Both the position numbers and the translations under genes were made by a program. The notes under the pieces are model-generated. The model had not been told where the DNA came from. It saw nothing but the letters and a program-made list of their open reading frames with translations, and made no database searches. Below, in pieces: positions 25,026 through 36,100 of a DNA stretch of 47,169 nt (its first letter is position 1; each line of letters opens with the position of its first letter). Origin of the DNA: Bacteroidota bacterium (GTDB lineage Bacteria > Bacteroidota > Ignavibacteria > Ignavibacteriales > Ignavibacteriaceae); NCBI GenBank assembly GCA_022708025.1, contig JAKIZM010000023.1, forward strand, positions 1 to 47,169. Reading direction: 5' to 3'.

Positions 25026-26735
25026 TTATAAATCTGAAAGTGACCTTAGAATAGGATATACCTTCTCTACTTTATCATAGAACGGTGATCGCTTGTAAAA
25101 GAAATCCAATCTTTCCCCGGCATTGTTCCTGAAGCTTTCATCATCATTAAGCTTCTTATAAAATTCAGATTTTAACTGCGGATCATCTTTAATCATCTGC
25201 TTTGCATAAGGCTCCATTACATAAGCTTCTGCATATTCTTTCCTTTCAAAGAATGCATTAAAGAATCCCCAACTAACAAATGAATCCGGAGCTTCCGGTT
25301 CAAGCAAGTTTACAATTATTCTTAATTGCCTTTGATCAGTTTTGATGATAATTGATCCAACAGGTATATCGCACAAATCTGTGAATGATTCAACATTAAA
25401 TGATGGCATTTGCCTTCCTTCATATGGATATGAGGCAAACTTAACATTTCTAAATCTATACTTTTCAACTTTTATTTTTTTTGCTTCGGATAAAACATCA
25501 AACTTAATCTGGTGAGCCTTAATTACTTCAATTATGTCAGTAAACTGAGAAGGAATAATGTAAGCACTCGGAACAAAAATTTTTTTCAATGAATTAGCTT
25601 TATTAAAAACAGGTATTTCTATTTCGATTGGTTTATTCGTGTATTTACGAACAGTGTAACCTGAGATTTCACTATGTTCATCATACCACTCAAAGCCTTT
25701 AAACAAAAACTTATCAAACTTTCCATTTCCAACCAAAACAAGCGGAAACTTCTTCTTATCAGCTAAATAATACTTTATAGTATATTTATCCGCTTGATGA
25801 TTTAATGAAACCAGTTTTTCATGATTTTCATTTATAATACTAATGGTATGTTCCATCATTGATTTTGTGGAGTAAACACGATTTGCAAACGGTTTTAGAC
25901 TATGTGTTTCTACAAGCAAACATACACGATTTTGTCTTGCACAATATCCATGCGATAATCTTGGCGGTGCAGGCAAATCTAAAATTCCACTTTCAATCGT
26001 GCCTGCTTTAAATTCCATGTAAGGACCAACGATAAATCCATCCTGTTCAACTCTTTCAATTAAATATGGTAAATAATCTTTTTCAATCCAATGAACTAAA
26101 CCTTTGTCAATGTTCTGCTGTGTTTCAATTCCATAAGTTACATGATACTGATAATCAGCACCGTTTGTTGTGTGATTATCAATCATAAAATCCGGAAGCC
26201 ATTCATTGAAAAGCTTTAAGAATGATCTTATTTCAGGCGTATCAGCTTTTAAATAATCACGATTTAAATTCAGATTTAACGCATTAGTTCGCCAGCCCAT
26301 TTTTTTTGGTCCGTTTTGATTCGGTCTGTTAAACGGACTTAATCTTTCGTGTCCATCAACATTTAAAACAGGAATAATCAATAATATTGTATTATCAAGC
26401 AAATGCTCCTTTTCTTTCGTAATAAGAATTTCTCTAAGCAGAAGCATACAAGCATCTTTACCTTCAATTTCTCCGGGATGAATTCCATTTTGAATAAGCA
26501 CAATCGCTTTTCCGGTTTTCTTTGCAAGTTCGGGTGTAAATGCTTTGTCTTTAGATACAATAATAACTTTTAACTCTCTGCCTTGCGGTGTGATGCCAAT
26601 TGTTTTAATCTTCACATACGGAGTTTTATCAACAAACTTTTGAAAATATTTTAGTGTGTTCTCATAATCAGGAGATTCCTGCTGATTTGATTTTTCAAAA
26701 AGCGTAAGCCAATAATTGGAAATATTTTTCTGCAT
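25026..26735 (-). CDS. M14-family zinc carboxypeptidase-like protein
   Basis: This 569-residue protein shows the M14 metallopeptidase core. The zinc ligands are His86 and Glu89 (NGIHPGEIEGKD) and His188 (DNHTTNG), the substrate-binding NLNRDY lies at 156-161, and the probable catalytic glutamate is Glu276 (LLVETHSL). No signal peptide is visible, so a cytoplasmic location is likely unless export is non-classical. The C-terminal half (about residues 330-569) has no recognised domain. It is transcribed alone, 95 bp downstream of the prolyl oligopeptidase gene and separated from it by a terminator. The physiological substrate is unknown; peptides in amino-acid scavenging are a reasonable guess. 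Confidence 0.85.
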   Translation of the reverse strand: MQKNISNYWLTLFEKSNQQESPDYENTLKYFQKFVDKTPYVKIKTIGITPQGRELKVIIVSKDKAFTPELAKKTGKAIVLIQNGIHPGEIEGKDACMLLLREILITKEKEHLLDNTILLIIPVLNVDGHERLSPFNRPNQNGPKKMGWRTNALNLNLNRDYLKADTPEIRSFLKLFNEWLPDFMIDNHTTNGADYQYHVTYGIETQQNIDKGLVHWIEKDYLPYLIERVEQDGFIVGPYMEFKAGTIESGILDLPAPPRLSHGYCARQNRVCLLVETHSLKPFANRVYSTKSMMEHTISIINENHEKLVSLNHQADKYTIKYYLADKKKFPLVLVGNGKFDKFLFKGFEWYDEHSEISGYTVRKYTNKPIEIEIPVFNKANSLKKIFVPSAYIIPSQFTDIIEVIKAHQIKFDVLSEAKKIKVEKYRFRNVKFASYPYEGRQMPSFNVESFTDLCDIPVGSIIIKTDQRQLRIIVNLLEPEAPDSFVSWGFFNAFFERKEYAEAYVMEPYAKQMIKDDPQLKSEFYKKLNDDESFRNNAGERLDFFYKRSPFYDKVEKVYPILRSLSDL

Positions 26736-26785
26736 GATAAATTCTGATTAGTTGAAGTTATTACGAACAATAAATATTATTATAT

Positions 26786-26815
26786 AAAAAGGCGACTTTC
26801 ACCTGTCGCCCTTTA
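26786..26815 (-). terminator. terminator of the prolyl oligopeptidase operon
   Basis: Arms ggcgac and gtcgcc with A/T flanks surround tttcacct. On the minus strand the hairpin leads into tttttatataa. Confidence 0.7.
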
Positions 26816-26829
26816 TTTAAAAACTAATG

Positions 26830-28929
26830 TTAATACTTTGGTGTCATTTTCAGATTATAAAAAACAAAGCTCCACAAATCAGCCACTTCTTCAATAACTT
26901 TTGAAGTTGGTTTTCCTGCACCATGACCGGCTTTAGTTTCTATTCTGATTAGAACAGGATTTTCACCTTTATATTTTTCCTGTAATGTTGCTATATATTT
27001 AAACGAATGTGCAGGAACAACTCTATCATCGTGATCGGCAGTTGTTACAAGAACTGCAGGATAGTTTAGTTCACCATTAATATTGTGCAACGGAGAATAT
27101 TTATATAAATAGTTAAACTGTTCTTCATTATCGCTTGAACCATATTCAACAGCCCAATGATGACCGATTGTAAATTTATGAAAACGAAGCATATCCATTA
27201 CGCCAACTTGCGGAATTGCAACTTTAAAAAGGTCCGGTCTTTGATTTATAACTGCACCAATCAGCAAACCACCGTTTGAACCTCCTGCACAAGCAAGTTT
27301 AGAAGGATTTGTATATCCTTCATTTATAAGATATTCAGCCGCAGAGATGAAATCATCAAACACATTTTGTTTTTTGTCGAGCATTCCAGCTTTGTGCCAT
27401 TCTTCTCCATACTCACCCCCGCCGCGAATATTAGGCATAGCATAAACTCCGCCATTTTCTAAAAACATTAATCTTGCAGCACTGAACGAAGGATTTAATG
27501 AAATATTAAATCCACCGTAGCTGTAAAGATATGCAGGATTGTTTCCATCGAGCTTTAAACCTTTTTTGTAAACAATAAACATCGGAACTTTAGTGCCATC
27601 CTTGCTTTCATAAAAAACTTGTTTTGTTTCATAGTTATCAAAGTCAAAATTCAAATCAACTTTTAAATAAAGCTCTGATTTACCGCTGCTTACATCCAGT
27701 TTATAAATTGCTCCGGGATAAGTAAAAGAAGTAAACGAATAAAATGCTATGTTGTCTTCTCTCCTTCCGCTTAAGCTAACTGAGCCTAATGCAGGCATCT
27801 CAATTTCTGACTCATATTTTCCATTGAGATCATAAACATAAACATGATTAGCTGCATCCTGCATATAAGTAGCGAAAAGCTTTCCGCCAATAATTTTCAC
27901 ATTTTGCAAAACATTTTTTGACTCAGGAATTACATCTTTCCAGTTTGCTCTAGCGGGGTTTTTAGGATCAATTAAAATTAATCTGTAGTTAGGAGCTTTA
28001 TAATCTGTAAGAACTAAAAGCTTATCGCCAAGATTATCAACCACGCCATAATTATTATTAAGATCATCAACGATACTGATAAATCTTGAACCGGGTGTTG
28101 ATAAATCTTTTACTAGAAAACCATTGTTGCTGGTTCCTTCTGAAAAAGATATGATTAAAAATCTTTCATCGTCTGTTGTGCCTGCGGAAAAACCACGATC
28201 CGGTTTTGATGCGTCTTCAAAAATCACAACATCTTTTGATTGATCATCACCAATTTTATGATAATAAACTTTGGAATACTGATTTTTAGTAGAAAGCTCC
28301 GATCCAGTCGGTTCCGGATACCTGCTGTAAAAAAATCCATCATCTTTCCACGCCATACCCGAAAACTTTATCCACTTTAAGTGATCGCTAAGTAATTTGC
28401 CTGATTCTGCATCCATAACAAAAAATTCATTCCAGTCACTGCCGCCTGATGCGGTTCCATAAGCGAACAATTTTCCGTCTTTTGAAAATGAAAGCGCAGA
28501 TAACGAAACCGTTCCATCTTCAGATAATTTATTTGGGTCAAAAAATAACTTTGGTTCGCTGTCCAGATTATCTTTAACATACATTACACTTTGATTCTGC
28601 AAACCGGCATTTTTGAAAAAATAATATTTGCTTCCTGCGCGAAACGGTGCACTATATTTCGGATAATTATATAATTCCTCAAATCGTTTTTTTAACTTAT
28701 CACGGAAAGGAATTTTGGATAAATATTCGTTCGTTACATTGTTTTCTTCTTTTACCCATTCAGCTGTTTCAGGTGAATTATCATCTTCAAGCCAGCGGTA
28801 AGGATCTGCTACTTTGGTTCCGAAATAATCATCAACCACATCAACTTTTTTTGTTTCCGGATATTTAAGCTGCTGCGAACAGCCATACATAATAGTCAAG
28901 ATCAATATAACTCCGATTATATTTTTCAT
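26830..28929 (-). CDS. prolyl oligopeptidase (S9A), predicted lipoprotein
   Basis: This 699-residue serine peptidase cuts after proline in short peptides. The N-terminus is a lipoprotein signal (ILILTIMYGCSQQ, lipid on Cys16), so it acts in the periplasm. Then come the family start YPETKKVDVVDDYFGTKVADPYRWLED, a seven-bladed propeller (about 70-420), and the alpha/beta-hydrolase domain. The catalytic triad is Ser551 (GGSNGG), the Asp near 634 (DHDDRVVP) and His669 (AGHGAG). The length is normal. It is the last gene of an operon running from 30567, lies 14 bp after the GNAT gene, and has AGGAT upstream of its ATG. Confidence 0.93.
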   Translation of the reverse strand: MKNIIGVILILTIMYGCSQQLKYPETKKVDVVDDYFGTKVADPYRWLEDDNSPETAEWVKEENNVTNEYLSKIPFRDKLKKRFEELYNYPKYSAPFRAGSKYYFFKNAGLQNQSVMYVKDNLDSEPKLFFDPNKLSEDGTVSLSALSFSKDGKLFAYGTASGGSDWNEFFVMDAESGKLLSDHLKWIKFSGMAWKDDGFFYSRYPEPTGSELSTKNQYSKVYYHKIGDDQSKDVVIFEDASKPDRGFSAGTTDDERFLIISFSEGTSNNGFLVKDLSTPGSRFISIVDDLNNNYGVVDNLGDKLLVLTDYKAPNYRLILIDPKNPARANWKDVIPESKNVLQNVKIIGGKLFATYMQDAANHVYVYDLNGKYESEIEMPALGSVSLSGRREDNIAFYSFTSFTYPGAIYKLDVSSGKSELYLKVDLNFDFDNYETKQVFYESKDGTKVPMFIVYKKGLKLDGNNPAYLYSYGGFNISLNPSFSAARLMFLENGGVYAMPNIRGGGEYGEEWHKAGMLDKKQNVFDDFISAAEYLINEGYTNPSKLACAGGSNGGLLIGAVINQRPDLFKVAIPQVGVMDMLRFHKFTIGHHWAVEYGSSDNEEQFNYLYKYSPLHNINGELNYPAVLVTTADHDDRVVPAHSFKYIATLQEKYKGENPVLIRIETKAGHGAGKPTSKVIEEVADLWSFVFYNLKMTPKY

Positions 28930-28943
28930 TTTAAATCCTGTGT

Positions 28944-29225
28944 TTATAATTTTTCAATGATCAGTTCTTTATATTCAGGATGCTCATCCACATACTTTCT
29001 TACATACCAGCAAGTAGGAATAACTTTTAAATTTTTCTCTTTAGCGTATTCAAGAGCTGCTTTTACAACATCGGCAGCCAAACCTCTTCCACGCAATTTG
29101 GGCGGAGTATATGTTGAGTAAAGATCGATTGTTCCTTTATCTTCAGCGTAAAGTTCGTAAACTTCAAGCCCGTCAACAGTAATAACAAAGCGGCTGCCTT
29201 GTTTATCATTTATTATTTCGTTCAT
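28944..29225 (-). CDS. small GNAT-type N-acetyltransferase (YjdJ-like)
   Basis: This 93-residue protein belongs to the short GNAT group. Its acetyl-CoA loop is seen as TYTPPKLRGRGLAADVVKAALEYAKEKNLKVIPTC (the R-G-R-G-L loop is the pyrophosphate-binding turn), and it ends in the usual HPEYKEL. The group has only the core of the fold and its substrates are mostly unknown. Its start overlaps the stop of the HAD gene by 4 bp, which marks tight co-expression. Confidence 0.88.
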   Translation of the reverse strand: MNEIINDKQGSRFVITVDGLEVYELYAEDKGTIDLYSTYTPPKLRGRGLAADVVKAALEYAKEKNLKVIPTCWYVRKYVDEHPEYKELIIEKL

Positions 29226-29836
29226 AGAATATTTCTTTCTTTTAAATTTTTTATCAAATCATCATATCCTTTAAATTGAATTCCATCCCAACCCAATTGT
29301 TTTGCTGCATCAACATATTCCAAAATATCATCGATAAAAATATGTTCATCTGATGGAAATCCCGATTGCTTTTCAACAGCTTTATAAATTTCCTTTTCCG
29401 GCTTAATAAATCCAACCTCGTGAGAAAGAAAAAGTTTATCAAACAATTTCAAAAACTCATAATGCTGAAATCCATACTTCTTGTGAATCGAATTGGTGTT
29501 TGATACCAGATACAATTTGTATTTCTGTTTCAACAAGGGCAGCAAAGCAACAACATCTTCATTTACAGAAAAAATATCAGACCAATATTTACAGAAAGTT
29601 TCTGCATCAACAACATTATCAAGATAGTTCAGCATCTGGGAAATAAATTCCTTTTCAGGAATTAATCCTTTTTCAAATTCTCTGTGAATATGATAATTCT
29701 TTTTATAAAGATCTAAAAACTTTTCTCCAATTCCTTTTTTATGATTATCAACTTTTTCAATAAAGTATTTATAATCAAACGAGAGAATCACCTGCCCCAA
29801 ATCAAAAACGACAGCAGAATATTTTTTATTTATCAT
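29222..29836 (-). CDS. HAD-superfamily hydrolase (subfamily IA, YihX-like)
   Basis: This 204-residue protein begins with the HAD motif I region VVFDLGQVILSF (nucleophile Asp12; the second acid is replaced by Gly14, as in other FDLG-type members). Motif II follows in LVSNTNS, motif III in the VGFIKPEKEIY lysine, and motif IV in IFIDDILEYV. Members remove phosphate from small sugar or nucleotide phosphates; the substrate is not deducible. Start and stop each overlap a neighbour by 4 bp. Confidence 0.85.
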   Translation of the reverse strand: MINKKYSAVVFDLGQVILSFDYKYFIEKVDNHKKGIGEKFLDLYKKNYHIHREFEKGLIPEKEFISQMLNYLDNVVDAETFCKYWSDIFSVNEDVVALLPLLKQKYKLYLVSNTNSIHKKYGFQHYEFLKLFDKLFLSHEVGFIKPEKEIYKAVEKQSGFPSDEHIFIDDILEYVDAAKQLGWDGIQFKGYDDLIKNLKERNIL

Positions 29837-30567
29837 TCAGAAATAACAAATAGTTCGTCGTTTAAATTTTTATTTATTTTAACGCTGCTGACAGTTACCT
29901 CAATTGATTGTCCGGCAACATTCTGGGTAATTTTAAAAGGATATTTTATGCCATCAGCCTCAGTATAATTATCATAATTAACTGTTTGCTGAATTAAGCC
30001 CATCTTCGTTTGCATTTCTTTTTCTTCTTTTACTTTTAATCCGGTAGATGCATCGAAATATTCAAACCACCTGATTCCGGAAGGAAGCGCAAATTTTATC
30101 TTATATACATTTGCATCATTAACTTTCTCTTCGCCCTCATACGAAATCTTTATTCCATAACTTTCAGGATCAAGTAAAATATTCAAAGAGGCTTCAATTT
30201 TTAACTGTTCTAATTCTTTTCCGGTTACATCAACGCTCTGACCACCAGCCTTCATAATACCTTTCTCTCCATCAAATATAACCAATTGATCCATTCCGCC
30301 GGCTTTAAATTCCTGTCTCATTTTATTCGGAGCTTTTTGTTTTACAATCATTGTCAGCGATTGACCCATCATAGTGCCGCGCATAATGGTGGTTCTGTCG
30401 TTAACATTTGATAGAGCTTCTCTCCCTCCGATAGCTTTCAGATAATTGTCAATTACTTCTTGCGCCTTTTGTTTTGATTCAGCTAAAGAATCCTGCGCAT
30501 AATTAAAAGTCTGACTAAGAATAATTAAACTAATGATAATGAGTAATAATGATTTAACTTTATTCAT
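29833..30567 (-). CDS. LolA-like periplasmic lipid- or lipoprotein-carrier-type protein
   Basis: This 244-residue protein has a signal peptide (about 1-25, ending NYAQD) and a helix with NYLKAIGGREALSNVNDR. A beta-rich body follows, with QEFKAGGMDQLVIFDGEKGIM, GIRWFEYFDASTGLKVKEE and a closing NYTEADGIKYPFKI. This is the pattern of the outer membrane lipoprotein-sorting (LolA/LolB-like) group widespread in Bacteroidota, whose members bind acyl chains in a half-barrel. The specific cargo is unknown. It is the first gene of the operon, with AAAGG upstream, and is divergent from the DUF5686 gene. Confidence 0.72.
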   Translation of the reverse strand: MNKVKSLLLIIISLIILSQTFNYAQDSLAESKQKAQEVIDNYLKAIGGREALSNVNDRTTIMRGTMMGQSLTMIVKQKAPNKMRQEFKAGGMDQLVIFDGEKGIMKAGGQSVDVTGKELEQLKIEASLNILLDPESYGIKISYEGEEKVNDANVYKIKFALPSGIRWFEYFDASTGLKVKEEKEMQTKMGLIQQTVNYDNYTEADGIKYPFKITQNVAGQSIEVTVSSVKINKNLNDELFVISE

Positions 30568-30739
30568 TGTATTGCCTTTGAAAGATTTTTGTGAAATTTA
30601 ATGGTTAAAAATAACAATAAGATATCAATTTGTTATCGAATATAGCACCGTTAATCAGCCATTAAAACCATATATTTAATACATAGATATATTATAATCT
30701 TTTAAAATACTTTTCACTCGTTTATTTGCATTTTTCTTT

Positions 30740-33157
30740 ATGAATAAATCAGGCTTTTTAGTTTCATTAATCTCAATACTGTTTTCTGTTCTGATTTTTC
30801 CACAACAAGTTTTAATCAGAGGAAAAGTTACTGATAAGGCTACAGGTCAGCCTCTTATTTTTGCAAATATCAGAATCAGCGAAACCTTTACAGGAACTGC
30901 TGCAAATATCGATGGAGAGTTTGAGTTAAAAGTTGATAAAGGATCTTATAAAATAATTGCTTCATATATTGGTTACTACTCTGATACGCTTACAATTAAT
31001 ACAACCCAACAAGTAAATAATCTGAATTTTAAATTAAGACAAACAGAAGTTATCCTTCCGGAAATTGTTGTAAATCCGGGTGTAAATCCTGCGCTGGAAA
31101 TTATCCGTAAAGCAATTGATAAAAAGAATTTTATAAGATCATTATTAAAAAGTTCAGAAGTTGAAGCTTATACCAAAGGTATAATCAGAACCACAGAAGA
31201 TATTACTTCTAATGATAACAGCATTGGTGTTGGAGTTGGCGGCAATGATACAACAGAGTTAATAATTTCTGCAATATTAGAAAACCACAGCATAAATTAT
31301 TTTGAAAGACCGGATAAATATAAATCAATTGTAATTGCAAGAAAGCAAAGCGCAAATATTCCTCCAAGTATAAATATTTTAACCGGCGGAAGATTAATCC
31401 AGAACTTTTACGAAAACGATCTGAATTTTTTAGGGAAGGATTTACCAAGTCCGATTTCCGACAACGCATTAGATTATTATTACTATCGGATTGAATCAAC
31501 TTCTTATAAAAACTCACAGAAGATTTATAATATTTTCATGGAACCAAATCTTCCTTCTGATCCGGGTTTTACTGGCAATATTTTTATTGCTGATAGCACT
31601 TACGATCTTATAAAAGTTGATTTAATTTTAAATCGCGCCGCAAATACCGGAGGAGTATTTGATACAGTAAATATATTCCAGCAATTTGATGAATTTTCCG
31701 GAATCCAACTGCCGATTGATTACAGATTATTTGTAAAAGCAAATCTGCTTGGACTTGTAAGAATAGGATTTGAGTTAAATACTATTTTATTTAATTATAA
31801 AATTAATCAGAAAATACCCGAAGATATTTTTAACAAAGCCATACTTACAGTTCTTCCGGATGCGGATGACAAAGATTCTTCTTACTGGATATCAACTCCA
31901 ACAATACCAAACACACCCGAAGAACAAGCTGCTTATATTAGAATTGATAGCCTTGAAAAAGCTCCATGGAGCTTCTGGGATAACTTCTCACCATTAAGCA
32001 CAGGAATAAATCTTAGCAAAAGTATATCAGTCAGTGCACCGCTTTCACTTTATCATTTTTCCAGAGTTGAAGGACATTCGCTTGATTTTGGATTTTTTGC
32101 AGATGACCTTTTTAATAAAAGATTTAATTCCTCTTTAAAACTCTCATACGGTTTTTCAGATAGAAAGTTTAAACAGGATTTTAACGCAGGTTATCTGCTT
32201 GGAGATTATCGAACCTGGGAAATAAAATTAAATGCTTTTAATAAATTGAAAGTGCTGTTCGAAGATTCCGATAATTATGGCGAACTGTTATCAACTCTTG
32301 TTACTTTAATTTCAAAAGATGAATTCAGAGATTATTATTATTCAAAAGGTTTTGTGTTTGCTGTTGAAGGAGAGTTATTCCCTGTTTTAAAAGTTAGAAC
32401 AGGATTCAGTAATAAAAAAGACAACTCGGCTTTTGTAAATACAAATTACTCCTTCTTTAACAGAGATAAAGAATACAGAAGTAATCCTTTAATCTTCCCT
32501 TCAACAATTAATGCAATTAATGTTGGTTTTGATATTGATTTCAGGGATTATATTGAAGATGGATATTTTCGTCACAGAACATCTTTGGGAAGATCATTCG
32601 TTTTGTTTTCGGGTGATATACATTACTCAGATAAAAATATTCTTGGCAGCGATCTGAATTTCAAAGTTTATGAATTTAAATCCCGTGTGTTTATCAGAAC
32701 TATTAAATCAGCATCATTAAATCTGAATATTTACACAAGATATACAGACGGAACTGTTGCTTATCAGGATATTTATTCATTACCGGGCAATATTGATGCA
32801 ATATTTAACTCAGAAACTTTCAGAACACTCAGGTTAAATGAAATTGCCGGTGATAAAGTATTTACTTTAAATCTTACTCATAATTTCAGAGATGAACTTT
32901 TCAGATTATTAAATATACCCGTAATTAAAAACTGGGAAGTTATGTTATCGTTAATTTTTAATATGGCTGTTTCTGATTTAAACGAAAGCACACAACAAAT
33001 CTCACCGCATCAGATTAAAACATTTAAGCATCCATTCTATGAATTAGGCTTTGGAATTGGTCAGGGAATAATTCCGTTTAAAATCGAATTTATGTGGAAA
33101 CTGAATTACCGTGACGGAAATAATTTCAGGGTTGGGCTTAATATGCCTTTGTTGTAG
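30740..33157 (+). CDS. DUF5686 / carboxypeptidase-like regulatory domain protein, probable outer-membrane barrel
   Basis: This 805-residue protein has a signal peptide (about 1-22). A CarboxypepD_reg-like beta-sandwich follows at about 25-105 (IRGKVTDKATGQPLIFANI, then YKIIASYIGYYSDT). The long remainder matches the DUF5686 layout: ALEIIRKAIDKKN just after the first domain, and many alternating strands that end in aromatic residues to the final NFRVGLNMPLL. The C-terminal about 400 residues look like an outer-membrane beta-barrel. The function of DUF5686 is unknown. The gene has a full-length normal form and stands alone, divergent from the LolA-like operon. Confidence 0.8.
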   Translation: MNKSGFLVSLISILFSVLIFPQQVLIRGKVTDKATGQPLIFANIRISETFTGTAANIDGEFELKVDKGSYKIIASYIGYYSDTLTINTTQQVNNLNFKLRQTEVILPEIVVNPGVNPALEIIRKAIDKKNFIRSLLKSSEVEAYTKGIIRTTEDITSNDNSIGVGVGGNDTTELIISAILENHSINYFERPDKYKSIVIARKQSANIPPSINILTGGRLIQNFYENDLNFLGKDLPSPISDNALDYYYYRIESTSYKNSQKIYNIFMEPNLPSDPGFTGNIFIADSTYDLIKVDLILNRAANTGGVFDTVNIFQQFDEFSGIQLPIDYRLFVKANLLGLVRIGFELNTILFNYKINQKIPEDIFNKAILTVLPDADDKDSSYWISTPTIPNTPEEQAAYIRIDSLEKAPWSFWDNFSPLSTGINLSKSISVSAPLSLYHFSRVEGHSLDFGFFADDLFNKRFNSSLKLSYGFSDRKFKQDFNAGYLLGDYRTWEIKLNAFNKLKVLFEDSDNYGELLSTLVTLISKDEFRDYYYSKGFVFAVEGELFPVLKVRTGFSNKKDNSAFVNTNYSFFNRDKEYRSNPLIFPSTINAINVGFDIDFRDYIEDGYFRHRTSLGRSFVLFSGDIHYSDKNILGSDLNFKVYEFKSRVFIRTIKSASLNLNIYTRYTDGTVAYQDIYSLPGNIDAIFNSETFRTLRLNEIAGDKVFTLNLTHNFRDELFRLLNIPVIKNWEVMLSLIFNMAVSDLNESTQQISPHQIKTFKHPFYELGFGIGQGIIPFKIEFMWKLNYRDGNNFRVGLNMPLL

Positions 33158-33159
33158 AA

Positions 33160-33189
33160 AGAGAAAGGATGTTTTAAGATCCTTTCTCT
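33160..33189. terminator. bidirectional terminator between the DUF5686 and coiled-coil genes
   Basis: Arms agagaaaggat and atcctttctct form a perfect 11 bp stem around gttttaag, between convergent stops at 33157 and 33195. Confidence 0.85.
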
Positions 33190-33194
33190 AAAAA

Positions 33195-36100
33195 TTATAT
33201 TTTAAATATTTTAGCTGCTTCAGGATCGTCTAAATTATCCGGCGCATTTACATCTTCATCAACATTAATTCTTTTAGCAATAGAATCTTGTCTGTTTTTC
33301 AGTATTGTCTGTTCAATCTTAAGCTTTTCTCTTATCTTCTGATATCTTTGAAGAACTCTCTGACTTTTAGCTATTTCTTCCTGAAGTTTCTTTTTCATAT
33401 TTGCAAGTTTAACAATACTTCCGCGATGTTCTTCGTGTTCAACTTTAATCATACTTATTGCAGATTGTAACTCAACAAGTTCATCCATTGATTCAGAAAT
33501 TTTCTGATTCAGCTCATCAACTTTTTCTTCATAAACTCTGACTTCTTTTTCGATTTTGCTTCGTTTGTCTTTTGCCTCAACAAATTTCTGATTCATATTA
33601 TTAATTAATTCCTGCAGATTCTGTTCAACCGAAGTTCTTTTTTTAAGAACAAGTTCTGCTTCAAGTTTCATATCATCGTTGGAATTTTTCTTTGCAACAA
33701 TCTGTTCATCGAGTTTTAGAAGCTCATTCCGCAGTTCTTCTTTCTTTTCATTAAAAGATTTAAGTATCTGTTCAAAGGCATCAATCTCAGCCTGTCTCAT
33801 ACTTAAAAGCCTGTCGCTCTCTTCAATTGCATTCATCTTCTCAAATAATATCTGATCTTTCTCTTCAATATCTTTCTCTTTCTTCAAAACAATCTGATCG
33901 ATCACACTTCGTTTCTTTGTAACTTCATTCATTTCAGAATTAAATTTCTGGAACATTTTTGTGAATCTGTTCTCAAGGTCTATATTACCTTTTTCGATTT
34001 CTTCACGCCTTTGTTCAAGTAAAGGAAGTATTTCTTTTATCTTTTCCTTTTCCTTATTCAGTTTGTCATATGAGTCTTGTTCAAGCATTGTTCTCCTGTG
34101 AAGATCATTCTTTATCTCTTCAAGTCGTTTGATTTCGCTTGTCAACTCGGTATGCCGTTTTTCGTTTTCAGCAACTTCAAGATTAAGCTTCTCAAGTCGT
34201 TTAGCTTTAATGTTTAATGACTCTTCAACAGCATAAAGTTCTTTTTGTTTATGCTCAATAGTTTCAAAAATTTTCTGCTGCCGTGCTGTTGTTTCATTTA
34301 TTTCCCTGAGCTTTTCGGCTAATTGAATTTCAAAATTCTGTGTTTCATTTTCTTTCGTGGCAAAATTATTTTCAATCTGATTAAGCTTATCCACTTTTTC
34401 TTTAATTTGTTCAGCAAGTTCATCAATCTTTTGCCGTGCTGATTTTTCAGCCTGAGTTAAATGTTCAATAGTATTTCTTAATCTTTCAGCATCATCGGAT
34501 TGTTTTTCAATTTGCCGTTCTAATTGCTCAATAGTTGTTCGTTTTAATAATTCAGTATTTTCAAGCTCAATTATTCTTTCTGAAACTCCTACGGTTCTTT
34601 CATCAATCTCAGCAATAAGTTCTTCAAGCTTTATTTTTTTCTGAATGTTTTCTTCAGTTAATTTCAACACTTCTTCACGCAGCAGGTTTGACTTTTCCTC
34701 TTCAGTCTTTAAGGATTCTGCAAAACTTCTGAGTTTATTTGAATACTCATATTCCTGTCTCTCAAGTTCCAGAAGCCTGATTTCTTTTTCTTCAATTTCC
34801 TGTTTGCTTTGTTCAAGTTTATTTGAAATATTTTCTAAAATTGTTCTCTTGCTGCTTTCCTGCTGAACCAGTGTCTCAATCTCTTCTTTTAATGAATTAT
34901 ATTTTACTTCATTAATTTTAATATCACTGATCAAATCAGCTAATCTTTCCGAAGATTCGCGTTCCTGCAAATCGAGTTCAGCTAATTTTTGTTGCTTGGC
35001 TTCTAATTGCTGCTCTTCATTCTGCAGTTGATTTATTACTTCAACAAGTCCTGATTTTTTTGAATCTATTTCATTGGTAATTCTGTTTAATTCTGATTGT
35101 GCGGGTAGTATTTTTTCGGTTAATGATTCCTGAGTTTCCTTAAGTTGATTCAGTAAATTATTTAACTCGTCTTTTTTATCATCAACTTCTTCTGAAATCT
35201 GAGCCAGATCATCTTTTAAGTTATCAGCCTGTCTTTCTTTTTCAGCCAATTCAAGATTTAATTCTTCTATCCGGCTTCTTCTATCCTGCTCATCTGATAA
35301 TAATTGCTGTGCTTCGCTTGACTTCTGTTTAATGATTTCTTCATCATTTGATATTTGATTGGTAAGTTCAGCGAGTAAGGAATTTTTCTCTTCAATCTGA
35401 TCATTTAATAACGAAAGCTCTTTTCTAAGATCATCTGCTTTTGTTTCCTGTTCACTCAGTTCTCCGGCAAGCACAGATATCTTATCAATTTTTTCCTGTT
35501 CCATCAGCTCAATTTCTCTGAATCTGATTCTTTTCTGATCAAGCTGTATTTCATTTAAATTAATCTGCTCATCAAGAAAAGTCAGTCTTTCAGATTTTGC
35601 TTCTTCGTCCCGGGTCAGTTTTTCAATTTCTTCTTTTATTACCCCCAGACGAAGTTCCTGTTCCTTTGCTTCACGGGAGATTTCTTCCAGCCAGTGAAGT
35701 CTTTCTTTTCCTATTCTATCAAGATCATCCAGATTTTGTTTCTTTTCTTCGGCAACTTCTTCTTTGGATTTTAAATGTCCTAATACTTTACCAAGCAATG
35801 AGTTTTTCTTTCTTTCCTCTTCTTCTAAAACCTCTATCCTTGATTGCAGCACATCAACTTTTTGTTTTTGTTCGTCAGCCTGTCTTACCAATTCCCTTAA
35901 TTGTCTTCTTTTCGAATCTTCTTCTTCATATAAGTCGCTTATCTTTTTATCAAGAAACTCAGATTGTTTTTGTTTCTCCTGAAGTTCTTCATTCAGTTCC
36001 TGAATTATCTCGTTTGATGCATTTTCTTTTTCTTTCAGTGCTAACAGGTTTTTATTAAGCTCGGTTATTTCGGTTTGTTTTCTTTGTATATCATCGATTA

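Noticed and set aside
35597..36058. Plus-strand ORF of 153 residues opposite the coiled-coil gene
   Set aside because: It is a Leu/Phe/Ser-rich antisense shadow caused by the biased codons of the coiled coil. The other plus-strand frames in 34.6-36.8 kb are the same.
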